NCBI RefSeq assembly: GCF_042140245.1
Contig: NZ_CP159483.1
Coordinates: 3,224,001-3,288,000, forward strand
Length of the DNA stretch: 64,000 nucleotides
DNA from: MH13 sp042140245
Lineage (GTDB): Bacteria > Pseudomonadota > Alphaproteobacteria > Rhizobiales > MH13
Reading direction: 5' to 3'
Below the pieces are notes generated by a model, which saw nothing but the letters and a program-made list of their open reading frames with translations, was not told the origin of the DNA and did no database searches. Positions 17,623 to 26,227 of this stretch are shown here, piece by piece (position 1 is the stretch's first letter; each line of letters begins with the position of its first letter). Position numbers and translations under genes: made by a program.

Positions 17623-18276
17623 ATGAACGATTTCATCGACGCGTATTGTGAGCGTTTGGATGCAGCGTTTTGGGCCGAACCGCTGAACGCCGTCACAAAC
17701 GGAGCCTTCCTCATTGCAGCGTTTGTTTTGTTTCGACGCCTTTATCGTTCGGGCGACCTGGCGGCGCTTGCGCTAACCGGTCTGGTTGCGCTGATTGGGG
17801 TCGGCTCTTTTTTGTTTCACACATTTGCCACACGCTGGGCAGCCATTTCAGACGTTCTGCCTATCATGCTTTTTATGCTGGCTGCGGTGTTTGTTGGCCT
17901 TCAGCGGCGCTTTGGCCTGGCAGCACAGTTTGCGGCCCTGGGCGTGATGGTGTTTTTCCTATCAGGCGTCATGGTGGGATCGTCGCCGCTCGCCACGGTG
18001 ATACCGGGTGGCTCCGCAAGCTATCTGCCAGCACTTCTCACTCTGGCGCTGTTCGCTGTTGTGTTGGTGCGCAAACGAGATGTGTTTGCACGTTTCTTCG
18101 TTTTGGCCACAGCGGCATTCGCGCTCTCCCTGACCCTACGAACCCTGGACATGCCACTTTGTGATGCTGTCCCATTTGGCACCCATTTCATTTGGCATAT
18201 TCTCAACGCGATAACGCTTTATCTCGTCGTGCTCGGCTTGTTACGTGAAGACCCTAGCGACGAGCGAGCGCGATAA
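17623..18276 (+). CDS. Ceramidase-family (CREST) integral membrane protein
   Basis: A 217-residue protein with about seven hydrophobic helices. It carries the alkaline-ceramidase pattern: YCE near the start, EPLNAVTNGAF, GVGSFLFHTFATRWA...DVLPI, and a late THFIWHILNA. In eukaryotes these Ser/Asp/His residues bind zinc in enzymes that hydrolyse ceramide to sphingosine. Bacterial members are mostly uncharacterised, and ceramide is not shown to occur in this organism, so the substrate may be another amide lipid. It is transcribed away from thrC, and its 3' end overlaps the oxidoreductase gene on the other strand by 23 bases. Confidence 0.8.
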   Translation: MNDFIDAYCERLDAAFWAEPLNAVTNGAFLIAAFVLFRRLYRSGDLAALALTGLVALIGVGSFLFHTFATRWAAISDVLPIMLFMLAAVFVGLQRRFGLAAQFAALGVMVFFLSGVMVGSSPLATVIPGGSASYLPALLTLALFAVVLVRKRDVFARFFVLATAAFALSLTLRTLDMPLCDAVPFGTHFIWHILNAITLYLVVLGLLREDPSDERAR

Positions 18277-19597
18277 CACTGCTCAATGGGCCGCTGTTGA
18301 GGCCAAAGCGCTTCAAAAACCAACTCACCATCTTGCGAATGCCGATCCCTGAACGGATTTCAAACGCCTCAAAAGCAAAGTGGCGGCGTTTAAGACCTCT
18401 TCCGACCAACCCTTTGCGCAGCGTTTCACGCAGGGATTCGGGACCACAATAGGCCACGCGCGCTTGGTGCCAATCGACATCGACACGCTCGGCGAGACTG
18501 TCAGTCGTCAAGCGCTGACCTTTGCCGCTTTCAAACAGATGCACTTTGAAGTTGGGATAGCGCTCCTCGGCCTCGCGCAACTCATTCAAATGCGCCGCAT
18601 CACCTTCCTCACGCACGCAGTAGGCCAGATGCACATTTCCTTTGTGGTCCTTCAGTTCGCCAGCAAAAGCAGCAAACGGCGTGATGCCAACGCCTGCAGC
18701 GATCCAAACCGAAGGCTTATCGCCTTTGTAGGCTCGAAAGTGGCCGTACGCGCGCGAAACTCGAGCGTCCTGTCCTACGGCTAGCCGCCTTGCGAAGTTC
18801 CGCGTGTCGTCGCCCAGCGCTTTGACGGTGAAGCGCAGCAAACGATCCTCATCGGGAGACTTCGAAATGGTGAAAGGGTGCGTCTCGGCGACACCTTCGT
18901 GCCCAAAACGAACAAAAGCAAACTGGCCTGCCTGGTGAACAATACCTTTGCCTTTGGGTTCAAGCGTGACGGCGAGAGATGAACCCTCCTTGTCGATATC
19001 GGCGACACGGTAAGCTGTGCGGCCCTGAAAGAGACCATAAGGCAGAAGCGCATACACCCAAGAGACAACCCCAAGACCACATACAATAAGGATACCAAGG
19101 CCTAGTGGGTCGGTGTTCGATATCGGCTTCATAATGAGGGCGTAGTGCGCAACCGAGGCGACGAAGAACGCGCCCATCAGTTTATGCGTCCAGCGCCAAA
19201 GATTGTAAGGGATGAAGGTCACTATGGTGATGAGCACCAACGCCACAAGGCCGTAGAGACTCACCTCACCCAGAGTTTCAGCAAAATCGTGCAAGCGTGT
19301 TTCACGGCCCAGCGCTGGCAGATCAGCATCAATCGTATCGTGGATAAGTACTGCAGCAAGACCGCCAATGCCGAGCCATTTGTGCAGCACATAGATGCGA
19401 TCAAGCCCGCCAAAGATCATCTCCAGACCCGCCAATCGCGTGGCCAGAATCTGCGCAAACGCCATCGCGATCAGCGCTACGATGCCAATGTATTGGCTGA
19501 TAAGAGGAATGACATCGTACCGGGCGGCTAGCGGCATATAGGCAACAAGCGGCGCAAGCATAGCGAGCGCAACGATCAACAGACCAAGTGGGCGCAT
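18254..19597 (-). CDS. Ferric-reductase-like membrane flavoprotein oxidoreductase
   Basis: A 447-residue protein with about six transmembrane helices in the first 210 residues, followed by an FAD-binding and an NAD(P)-binding domain. Histidines in HKWLG, LIHD, WTHKLMG and VAHYAL are placed like the haem ligands of ferric-reductase/NOX-type proteins. The FAD motif HPFTIS and the NAD(P) motif AAGVGITPF are visible. It would move electrons from cytoplasmic NAD(P)H across the inner membrane. The ATG at 19597 has AGGA 8 bases upstream. It follows the PepSY and LuxR-type genes on the same strand, 41 bases after the latter, so the three are probably one operon. The acceptor is unknown. Confidence 0.88.
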   Translation of the reverse strand: MRPLGLLIVALAMLAPLVAYMPLAARYDVIPLISQYIGIVALIAMAFAQILATRLAGLEMIFGGLDRIYVLHKWLGIGGLAAVLIHDTIDADLPALGRETRLHDFAETLGEVSLYGLVALVLITIVTFIPYNLWRWTHKLMGAFFVASVAHYALIMKPISNTDPLGLGILIVCGLGVVSWVYALLPYGLFQGRTAYRVADIDKEGSSLAVTLEPKGKGIVHQAGQFAFVRFGHEGVAETHPFTISKSPDEDRLLRFTVKALGDDTRNFARRLAVGQDARVSRAYGHFRAYKGDKPSVWIAAGVGITPFAAFAGELKDHKGNVHLAYCVREEGDAAHLNELREAEERYPNFKVHLFESGKGQRLTTDSLAERVDVDWHQARVAYCGPESLRETLRKGLVGRGLKRRHFAFEAFEIRSGIGIRKMVSWFLKRFGLNSGPLSSVIALARR

Positions 19598-19638
19598 TGT
19601 TCTGATCCTTTGGAAAAATCGGAATGATGTAAATGGGG

Positions 19639-20154
19639 CTAGCTTGTCGCTAAGCCATCGGCCATGAGTTCTTCAATGAACACGCTCAGCAGCTGTGGAC
19701 GTCCGGTGACACCAGCCTTGCGGTAGACCGCGTTGCATTGAGCCTTGATCGTGCCGTCCTTGGTCTCTCTAAGCCGAGCCATATCGGAGATAGAGAGGCC
19801 TTTTATGGCCATAAGCGCGACGTCACGCTCTGATGGTGTAAGTGCCCAAGCATCAAAGTGAGCTTCTAGCAGTTCGGCAAATGCGCCAGACGCAATCTGC
19901 ATTTGCTGCTCCAATCGTTTTTGCCGATCCAGAAGCGTGAGAAGCTGCCGACCGGTGAAAAGGAGACTGATGACCAAAACGCCAGTGATGAGATACTCCA
20001 TCACGTCCGACTCGCCCCAATGGGCCAGGCTCTGGTTCCCGATAAGATCACCCAAGGCATCTAGCCCAAAGAACAGCGCGCAAAAGGCCTGTAAAATAAA
20101 GAGAATCCATAAACCTGGATTCTGGCGAACGAGAGCAGAAAAGTCGGTTGGCAT
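19639..20154 (-). CDS. Membrane-anchored LuxR-type HTH regulator
   Basis: A protein of about 171 residues with two transmembrane helices (about 15-38 and 52-74), a short coiled-coil linker (DRQKRLEQQMQ) and a C-terminal LuxR/GerE helix-turn-helix: LTPSERDVALMAIKGLSISDMARLRETKDGTIKAQCNAVYRKAGV. There is no receiver or autoinducer-binding domain, so any signal would have to arrive through the membrane part or its partners. The start at 20154 (MPTDF) was chosen for the GGAA 7 bases upstream; starts at 20166 and 20193 are possible. It lies between the PepSY and ferric-reductase-like genes, which suggests it controls or responds to that redox module (inference). Confidence 0.8.
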   Translation of the reverse strand: MPTDFSALVRQNPGLWILFILQAFCALFFGLDALGDLIGNQSLAHWGESDVMEYLITGVLVISLLFTGRQLLTLLDRQKRLEQQMQIASGAFAELLEAHFDAWALTPSERDVALMAIKGLSISDMARLRETKDGTIKAQCNAVYRKAGVTGRPQLLSVFIEELMADGLATS

Positions 20155-20212
20155 CAGCATTTCCATTGGGGGTAAACCGGCTGCGCTCAACAACGCAGCC
20201 GGTCGCTAGAGC

Positions 20213-20518
20213 TTAGTTGCCCATATCGTCGTCATCATCCTCATCGTCGTCCTCTTCGAGTTCGACTGACAAGATCATGCCGGTTTCCGGCGAAATTTCC
20301 AGCTCAAGCAGCTGTCCGTCAGCCAAGACGACGGCTTCCAGTTCATCATCTTCAGCTTCGATTTCGCGGACCTCATAACCTGAATTGGTCAGATTGTTCA
20401 TGACCTCCTCCAGACTAGTTCCAACAGAATCGCCAACGGTGGGCGCGGCAAGTGCAACAACCGGAGCGACAAGAACACCGGCAGAGGCGGCAAGCAGGGC
20501 TTTTTTCATCAGGGTCAT
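20213..20518 (-). CDS. Exported PepSY-domain-like protein with acidic tail
   Basis: A 101-residue protein with a clear signal peptide (MTLMKKALLAASAGVLVAPV, then ALA-AP), a PepSY-like domain (SLEEVMNNLTNSGYEVREIEAEDDELEAVVLADGQLLELEISPETGMI) and a strongly acidic end in which almost every residue is Asp or Glu. The start at 20518 has AAAGGAAC about 8 bases upstream; the longer upstream frame lacks this. The tail could bind metal ions or act as an electrostatic anchor (inference). It is the first gene of the operon with the LuxR-type and ferric-reductase-like genes. Confidence 0.8.
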   Translation of the reverse strand: MTLMKKALLAASAGVLVAPVVALAAPTVGDSVGTSLEEVMNNLTNSGYEVREIEAEDDELEAVVLADGQLLELEISPETGMILSVELEEDDDEDDDDDMGN

Positions 20519-20701
20519 TTTTAAGTTCCTTTCAACAACACGCCGGGCGGGGTGCCCGTCGCTGTCGATGAGGTGGGCTGCGTGCGACGTGGTTCCCATT
20601 GCGCTGAGGTTGATCGGTGGCACAATAAACTTGGGTTTATGGCCCAGTTTTCTTGGGTTCGTGATGCCCCTGTCTTTTGGAAAGGTTGTTTTTCCACTCT
20701 T

Positions 20702-20717
20702 GCCCCGATGACGGGGC
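20702..20717. repeat. GC-rich hairpin in the maeB leader
   Basis: GCCCCG and CGGGGC pair around the loop ATGA, 55 bases before the malic enzyme start and between two divergent operons. No T-run follows on either strand. It may be a leader structure of maeB or a chance repeat. Confidence 0.3.
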
Positions 20718-20771
20718 CAAGGAGTGTGCTACGCCTGCCTAAACAGTGATTTGCAAGTCTGGGAGCGAACG

Positions 20772-23096
20772 ATGGATGAAGACACGCCGGTGAAAGCCGA
20801 CAGTGCGCAAAGCGACAAGGACCAACTGAGTCAGGCGGCGCTCTTTTTCCATGAGTATCCTCGACCTGGTAAACTCCAGATCTCCGCGACCAAGCCCCTC
20901 GGTAACCAGCGAGACTTGGCACTGGCTTATTCGCCAGGCGTCGCCGCCCCGTGCCTTGAGATCGAAAAAGACCCACTGACGGCCGCCAAATACACAGCAC
21001 GCTCCAACTTGGTTGGCGTTATCTCCAACGGAACCGCCGTTCTCGGACTCGGTGCGATAGGTGCACTGGCTTCCAAACCCGTCATGGAAGGCAAGGCGGT
21101 TCTTTTCAAAAAGTTCGCTGGCATCGATGTCTTCGATATAGAGGTTGAAGAGCGCGATCCGCAGAAGTTCATCGACACAGTGGCTGCGCTTGAGCCGACC
21201 TTCGGTGGTATCAATCTAGAAGATATCAAGGCGCCAGAGTGCTTCATCATTGAGGAAGCACTCAAAGCCCAGATGGACATTCCCGTCTTTCACGATGATC
21301 AGCATGGCACAGCCATCATAGTGTCAGCAGCTGTTCGCAATGCGCTGGAACTTTCGGGCAAAGACATCAAACAAGTCAAACTGGTGACAGCTGGTGCTGG
21401 TGCTGCCGCCCTGGCATGCCTTGGTTTGCTGGAAGAGGCTGGGCTGCCACGGGAAAACATTTGGATCACCGACCTTGAAGGTTGCGTCTATGAGGGCCGC
21501 AAGGAACTGATGGACCCCTACAAAGATCGCTATGCCCAAGCCACCGACCTGCGCACGCTTGGCCAAGTCATTGAAGGCGCTGACGTTTTCCTCGGGCTCT
21601 CCGCAGGTGGCGTCTTGAAACCGCAAATGCTTGAGAAGATGGCTGACAATCCACTGATCATGGCATTGGCAAACCCTAACCCTGAGATTGATCCAGCGAC
21701 AGCTCGCGATGTTCGACCGGATGCCATAATTTGCACGGGGCGTTCCGACTACCCCAACCAAGTGAACAATGTTCTCTGCTTCCCTTACATCTTCCGAGGC
21801 GCTTTAGATGTCGGTGCGCGGACCATCAACACTGAAATGAAGCTTGCAGCGGTGGAAGCGATTGCCGCCCTGGCACGTGAGGAACCATCCGAGGTGGCCG
21901 CACGTGCTTACGGAGGCCAGTCCTCCACCTTTGGCCCAGACTTTCTGATCCCCTCCCCGTTTGACAATCGCCTCATCTTGCGGATCGCACCAGCGGTGGC
22001 CAAGGCAGCGATAGAGACCGGTGTCGCCAACCAGCCGATTGCCGATTTCGACGCCTATATGGACCGCCTCAATCGCTTCGTGTTCCGCTCTGGTCTCATC
22101 ATGAAGCCAGTGATTGCCCAGGCTAAAGCTAACCCAAAGCGTGTTATCTATGCCGAGGGCGAAGACGAGCGATCGTTGCGCGCAGCACAAATCGCGATGG
22201 AAGACGGCATTGCAGTGCCAATCCTAATCGGTCGACCCGCCGTAATGCTCGATCGCGCCAAACGTTTTGGGCTGAAGCTCAAGCCCGGCGTGGATTGCGA
22301 GATCATCAATCCAGAAGACGATCCGCGCTATCGCGACTATGTTGACGCCTATTTTGAAAGTGTCGGTCGATCTGGTGTCACACCTGACGCGGCACGGACG
22401 GTGGTGCGCACCAACACAACCGTTATCGGCGCCATTGCGGTCAAACTTGGAGACGCAGACGCCCTGCTGTGCGGCCTGCAGGGCGGTTTTTCAGGCCATA
22501 TTGGTCATGTGCACGATATTCTTGGCACCAGCCCAGGCGTTGCCGATTACTCCACCTTATCACTGCTCATCATGGACAAGGGCGGTTACTTCATGACCGA
22601 TACCTATGTGAGCTATGATCCGCCAGCACGGGAAATCGCCGAAACAACGATCCGGGCTGCACATCACATACGTCGCTTTGGCATAGAACCAAAAGCTGCT
22701 CTCGTTTCGCACTCCAATTTCGGCTCACGCCCCACGCCGTCAGCGCTCAAAATGCGCGAAGCGTTCCAGATATTGCAAGATTCAGGCGTTGATTTTGAGT
22801 GCGACGGTGAGATGCATGCCGATGTGGCCCTGTCTCAGGTGTTGCGCGACCGGGTGATGCCTGAAAGCCATCTGAAAGGGGAAGCCAATCTTTTGGTCAT
22901 GCCGAACCTTGATGCAGCCAACATTGCGCTCAACATGACCAAAGTACTTGGTGAGGCCTTGCATGTCGGGCCAATTCTGATCGGCCCATCCAAACCGGCT
23001 CACGTGCTCACGCCTTCGGTAACGAGTCGTGGCGTGGTGAACATGACTGCGCTTGCCAGCGTTGACGCTCAGGCAGGCGGCGGTGCGCTGGACTAG
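20772..23096 (+). CDS. maeB: NADP-dependent malic enzyme with phosphotransacetylase-like domain
   Basis: A 774-residue two-part protein. The N-terminal half (about 1-430) is a malic enzyme that decarboxylates malate to pyruvate, with motifs LALAYSPGVAAPC, FHDDQHGTAI, VTAGAGAAALACL for the nucleotide and LANPNPEI. The C-terminal half (about 440-774) is a phosphate acetyltransferase-like domain, known in this family to bind acetyl-CoA as an allosteric regulator rather than to catalyse. The start at 20772 has GGGAGCG just upstream; a longer frame to 20724 lacks family similarity. The last four bases, CTAG, are shared with the lrgB stop on the other strand. Confidence 0.95.
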   Translation: MDEDTPVKADSAQSDKDQLSQAALFFHEYPRPGKLQISATKPLGNQRDLALAYSPGVAAPCLEIEKDPLTAAKYTARSNLVGVISNGTAVLGLGAIGALASKPVMEGKAVLFKKFAGIDVFDIEVEERDPQKFIDTVAALEPTFGGINLEDIKAPECFIIEEALKAQMDIPVFHDDQHGTAIIVSAAVRNALELSGKDIKQVKLVTAGAGAAALACLGLLEEAGLPRENIWITDLEGCVYEGRKELMDPYKDRYAQATDLRTLGQVIEGADVFLGLSAGGVLKPQMLEKMADNPLIMALANPNPEIDPATARDVRPDAIICTGRSDYPNQVNNVLCFPYIFRGALDVGARTINTEMKLAAVEAIAALAREEPSEVAARAYGGQSSTFGPDFLIPSPFDNRLILRIAPAVAKAAIETGVANQPIADFDAYMDRLNRFVFRSGLIMKPVIAQAKANPKRVIYAEGEDERSLRAAQIAMEDGIAVPILIGRPAVMLDRAKRFGLKLKPGVDCEIINPEDDPRYRDYVDAYFESVGRSGVTPDAARTVVRTNTTVIGAIAVKLGDADALLCGLQGGFSGHIGHVHDILGTSPGVADYSTLSLLIMDKGGYFMTDTYVSYDPPAREIAETTIRAAHHIRRFGIEPKAALVSHSNFGSRPTPSALKMREAFQILQDSGVDFECDGEMHADVALSQVLRDRVMPESHLKGEANLLVMPNLDAANIALNMTKVLGEALHVGPILIGPSKPAHVLTPSVTSRGVVNMTALASVDAQAGGGALD

Positions 23097-23821
23097 ACCA
23101 GTCGGGCAATCACGGGCACGAGGATCGCGGTTGCGAGACCGTTGAAGGCCATTGCGATGCCAGCGAAGAGGCCCGCGACCGGGTTGACCTGAAAGGCACG
23201 TGCTGCGCCGATGCCATGAGCGGCAACACCTGCAGCAAATCCACGCGCTGCTGGGTCTTTGATCCGCAGCGCGTTCATGACAGGCGTCACCATGATCGCC
23301 CCCAAAATGCCCGTCATGATGACAAAAACGGCCGTCAGTGATGCGATGCCGCCAAACTCCACCGATATCCCCATGGCGATAGGCGTGGTCACTGATTTGG
23401 GAACCAAAGACCAAAGAACCGCTCCCTCAATGCCAAACAGCACGGCAAGCGCGTAAACACTGGCAACAGCGGTGACGGCGCCTGCAAGCAGAGCTGCGAC
23501 AATGGCCACGCTATGGCGCTTGACCTCTGGCCAGTTGGCCACCAAAGGCACGGCCAGTGAAACCGTGGCAGGACCGAGCAGAAAGTGCACAAACTGGGCG
23601 CCGGAGAAGTAGGTGGTGTAGCTGGTGGAGGTAAGCAACAGCACACCCGCCACACAGGCTGCCGCCAAAACAACTGGGTTCGCAAGCGGATGGCGATTGG
23701 CACGTTTGGATAGGCCATCACCGATGGCGTAGGCGATCACCGTCACTGTTAGCCAAAGCAACGGCGTCGCTTCAAGAAAGACCCAGAGCTCGAGAAACTC
23801 GTCGACCGGCAGCGCGTCCAT
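23093..23821 (-). CDS. lrgB: LrgB/CidB-family membrane protein
   Basis: A 242-residue inner-membrane protein with six or more helices. Family features are TVSLAVPLVANWP, the segment KSVTTPIAMGIS, and AAHGIGAARAFQVN near the C-terminus. LrgA/LrgB and CidA/CidB pairs were first linked to murein hydrolase control and cell lysis; some members move pyruvate, glycolate or lactate. The ATG directly follows the stop of the LrgA gene, so the pair is co-translated. Which role holds here cannot be told from sequence, though the malic enzyme beside it makes pyruvate. Confidence 0.9.
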   Translation of the reverse strand: MDALPVDEFLELWVFLEATPLLWLTVTVIAYAIGDGLSKRANRHPLANPVVLAAACVAGVLLLTSTSYTTYFSGAQFVHFLLGPATVSLAVPLVANWPEVKRHSVAIVAALLAGAVTAVASVYALAVLFGIEGAVLWSLVPKSVTTPIAMGISVEFGGIASLTAVFVIMTGILGAIMVTPVMNALRIKDPAARGFAAGVAAHGIGAARAFQVNPVAGLFAGIAMAFNGLATAILVPVIARLV

Positions 23822-24190
23822 TTAGCTAGCCTCGTCGCTAGTGTTGGCGGACCCCATCCAGCGATCAACCAGAACAAACACCGTCGCGGTCACGACAAGT
23901 GTAGCCAAGGTGGACAGACTAAGAGCCAGAATTAGTGGCCAAAAATTGTTAGCGAACACGCCCAAATGCTGGATCAGGCCGACCGCAGCTGGGACAAACA
24001 ACAACGAAAGATGGCCCAGCAGCGTGTTGGCCAAAGGCTCAACGATGGCACGTAGGCTGGGTATAGCGGCCAGAAGGATAGCCAACAACACCAAACCAAT
24101 CACCGGGCCAGGAACGCTAAAACCAGCAATGCGCGCTATGCCTTCACCGGTTAGCTGCATACCCAGAACCAGGGCGATAGCGTGGATCAT
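23822..24190 (-). CDS. lrgA: LrgA/CidA-family holin-like membrane protein
   Basis: A 122-residue protein with four predicted transmembrane helices, the usual size and shape of LrgA/CidA. The motif FSVPGPVIGLVLLAI and the segment LFVPAAVGLIQH are typical of the family. The start at 24190 (MIHAIALVLGMQL) has AGGAG 8 bases upstream; a longer frame to 24229 is less likely. It is paired with lrgB and lies 71 bases downstream of the CSS-EAL gene, so all three may be one transcript. Confidence 0.88.
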   Translation of the reverse strand: MIHAIALVLGMQLTGEGIARIAGFSVPGPVIGLVLLAILLAAIPSLRAIVEPLANTLLGHLSLLFVPAAVGLIQHLGVFANNFWPLILALSLSTLATLVVTATVFVLVDRWMGSANTSDEAS

Positions 24191-24261
24191 GACGAGCTCC
24201 TGGGAATGGAAGTAAACGACGCTGGCCAACGTGCTGACCAGTTAAGCTGGGTGAATCAACG

Positions 24262-25986
24262 TCAGGCGGCGTCTGCTTTGTCCGTCGCCTGCTCAGCTGC
24301 TTGGGTTTCAGAATCGGCCTCGGCTTTGGCCTCATCGATTTGTTTGGCGGCAGCACGAATTGTAGCGGCCTTGCGTTTGGTTTCTTGCGCCCGGCTAGAC
24401 GCGCGCTTTCCAGTTTCAGCCACACCAAGTTTTTTGACTAGGGCAAGATACTGGCTTGCTGGCAGCGCAGGAGCAAACAGGAAGCCTTGGGCTTGGCGAA
24501 TGCCATAGCGTCGCAAGTGGGCAACTTGCTCAATGCGCTCAACACCCTCGGCAACCACATCCATATCGAGCTCATGCGCTAGATCGGTTAGTGTGTGGGT
24601 GATGGATTCGCCGATACGACCCTTGCCGAGTTGGTCGATGAACATCTTGTCTATCTTCACGATGTCCAGACCCAATTCCTGCAGATAGGCCAGGCCACCG
24701 TGACCTGTTCCGGCATCATCCAGTGCAAGTCGGCAACCGAGACGTTGGAGCTTACGCATGATGACTTTGGCCTGCGCCAAGCTTTCAAGCGGCGCACGCT
24801 CAGTGATCTCCAAAACCACCTGATTGTAGGCAATGGCCGACGGACCGAAGATGTTCTCCACGTCTTGAATGATCTCAAGGTCAGTGAAGTGGTGATTGAA
24901 CAGATTGATCGCCACCTTCAAACCCGGTCGCTGCGCATAATCTTTCTCAAGATCATTCACCACCGTCTGCATGAGATGGCGGGTCATGGGAATGGCCAGC
25001 CCAGTCTGTTCGGCCAATCCGATGAATGCGCCTGGTGATATGGTCGTGCCGTCGGGCTTGACCCATCGAACGAGCACTTCACACCCCACCAATTTGCCGC
25101 TCTCGATGTCAATAACCGGTTGATAAAAAGGAATAAACTCACCTTGATTGATGGCACGCTCAATCTGATTAACCTGGGCAGGCGTGTAGTGAATGAGACG
25201 CGTGACCAGGACGACAATCAACGCGCCAACGACAAGTGAACCGGCTAAAGCCCAGTTGCGAATGGGTACCAAGCCTGCCGCGACCAAGTTGCGATCAATA
25301 GAGACTTGAAGCCGCATGGTTCCACCAGCCAGCGGCATCGACTTGACCTCAATGTCAGCTCGACTAGCACCGTCATGCGTCGTTGCTTCACGCGCAAAAA
25401 GCACAGCATCACCCAACGACAAAACCACCCCTGTTGTCGTGTCGGCGGCGTCGAAAAAATGGGGAAGCATCGGCCGCGGAACGAACAGCGCGTGCAGAGC
25501 GGCCTCAGTTCTAAGCTCCAGGAGTAATCCATTGATGCGGGTATCAAGAATGCGCACCTGTGCCAGTGTGAAGTCCTCTTCAAACACTGGCATGGGTTCG
25601 CCAAACAGCTGAAACGCCCCCTCACCCAGATCGGGCGACATGCACATGATTTCGCGATCAAGGTTCAGCATCGCCACCGCAGAAACATCGGGTGTTTCAA
25701 GCGTCGTCGCCTGCATCCGGGCAATATCGATACTGCTGCAACCGTTACCTGCCGCCTCCGCCAGTTGTGCCAAGCGATCAGTGAGAGCCACAAATTGCTC
25801 TTCAACACCGCGGCTAGCCAGCGCCGCCTGGCGAGTAAGATGCTCATCAGCGCTCACAGCAGCCTGCTTACCGGTCAGCCAATAGGTTCCGAGCATCGGC
25901 GCCAATGCAAGAACGCAACCGAAGGCAAAGAACCAAAGCTGGCGAACATCCAATTTCAAAGAAAACCTTTGGGCTTTGCGCCGCAT
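24262..25986 (-). CDS. CSS-motif EAL-domain c-di-GMP phosphodiesterase
   Basis: A protein of about 574 residues with TM1 (16-36), a periplasmic domain (about 37-243), TM2 (244-264) and an EAL domain (about 275-525). The periplasmic part holds the CSS motif (C83, S84, S85) and a second cysteine at C115. In characterised CSS-EAL proteins the disulfide, made by DsbA/DsbB, controls phosphodiesterase activity. The EAL signature is EVL (303-305) followed by VRW, with EITERAPL, DDAGTGHGGLAYL and KIDKMF intact, so activity is plausible. The C-terminal 50 residues are an Ala/Lys/Glu-rich tail. I chose the start at 25986; starts up to 26052 are open. Confidence 0.88.
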   Translation of the reverse strand: MRRKAQRFSLKLDVRQLWFFAFGCVLALAPMLGTYWLTGKQAAVSADEHLTRQAALASRGVEEQFVALTDRLAQLAEAAGNGCSSIDIARMQATTLETPDVSAVAMLNLDREIMCMSPDLGEGAFQLFGEPMPVFEEDFTLAQVRILDTRINGLLLELRTEAALHALFVPRPMLPHFFDAADTTTGVVLSLGDAVLFAREATTHDGASRADIEVKSMPLAGGTMRLQVSIDRNLVAAGLVPIRNWALAGSLVVGALIVVLVTRLIHYTPAQVNQIERAINQGEFIPFYQPVIDIESGKLVGCEVLVRWVKPDGTTISPGAFIGLAEQTGLAIPMTRHLMQTVVNDLEKDYAQRPGLKVAINLFNHHFTDLEIIQDVENIFGPSAIAYNQVVLEITERAPLESLAQAKVIMRKLQRLGCRLALDDAGTGHGGLAYLQELGLDIVKIDKMFIDQLGKGRIGESITHTLTDLAHELDMDVVAEGVERIEQVAHLRRYGIRQAQGFLFAPALPASQYLALVKKLGVAETGKRASSRAQETKRKAATIRAAAKQIDEAKAEADSETQAAEQATDKADAA

Positions 25987-26227
25987 TTTCCCGGCCGAAC
26001 AGAGGCTGAGCCCATGCGAGATATGATCCCTTTGTAACTTGCATCCCTGCACTTGCCATCAGGTAAACATGGCACCGCGAATTTCATAAACCGCGTAAGT
26101 ATTTTTTCAGGGTGGCAAAATCCGACCATGGTTGGCGGCTGCAATCGCATGGCATAACGTTGCCCTAGGCGTCGTTAAATGCCATGCAACACTACGAAAA
26201 ACAGACCCCCTGGACTTGGAGCTGCTC

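Noticed and set aside
22782..23414. Open frame of about 210 codons on the minus strand over the maeB end and lrgB
   Set aside because: Cys/Arg/His-rich composition without any domain; overlaps two well-supported genes.
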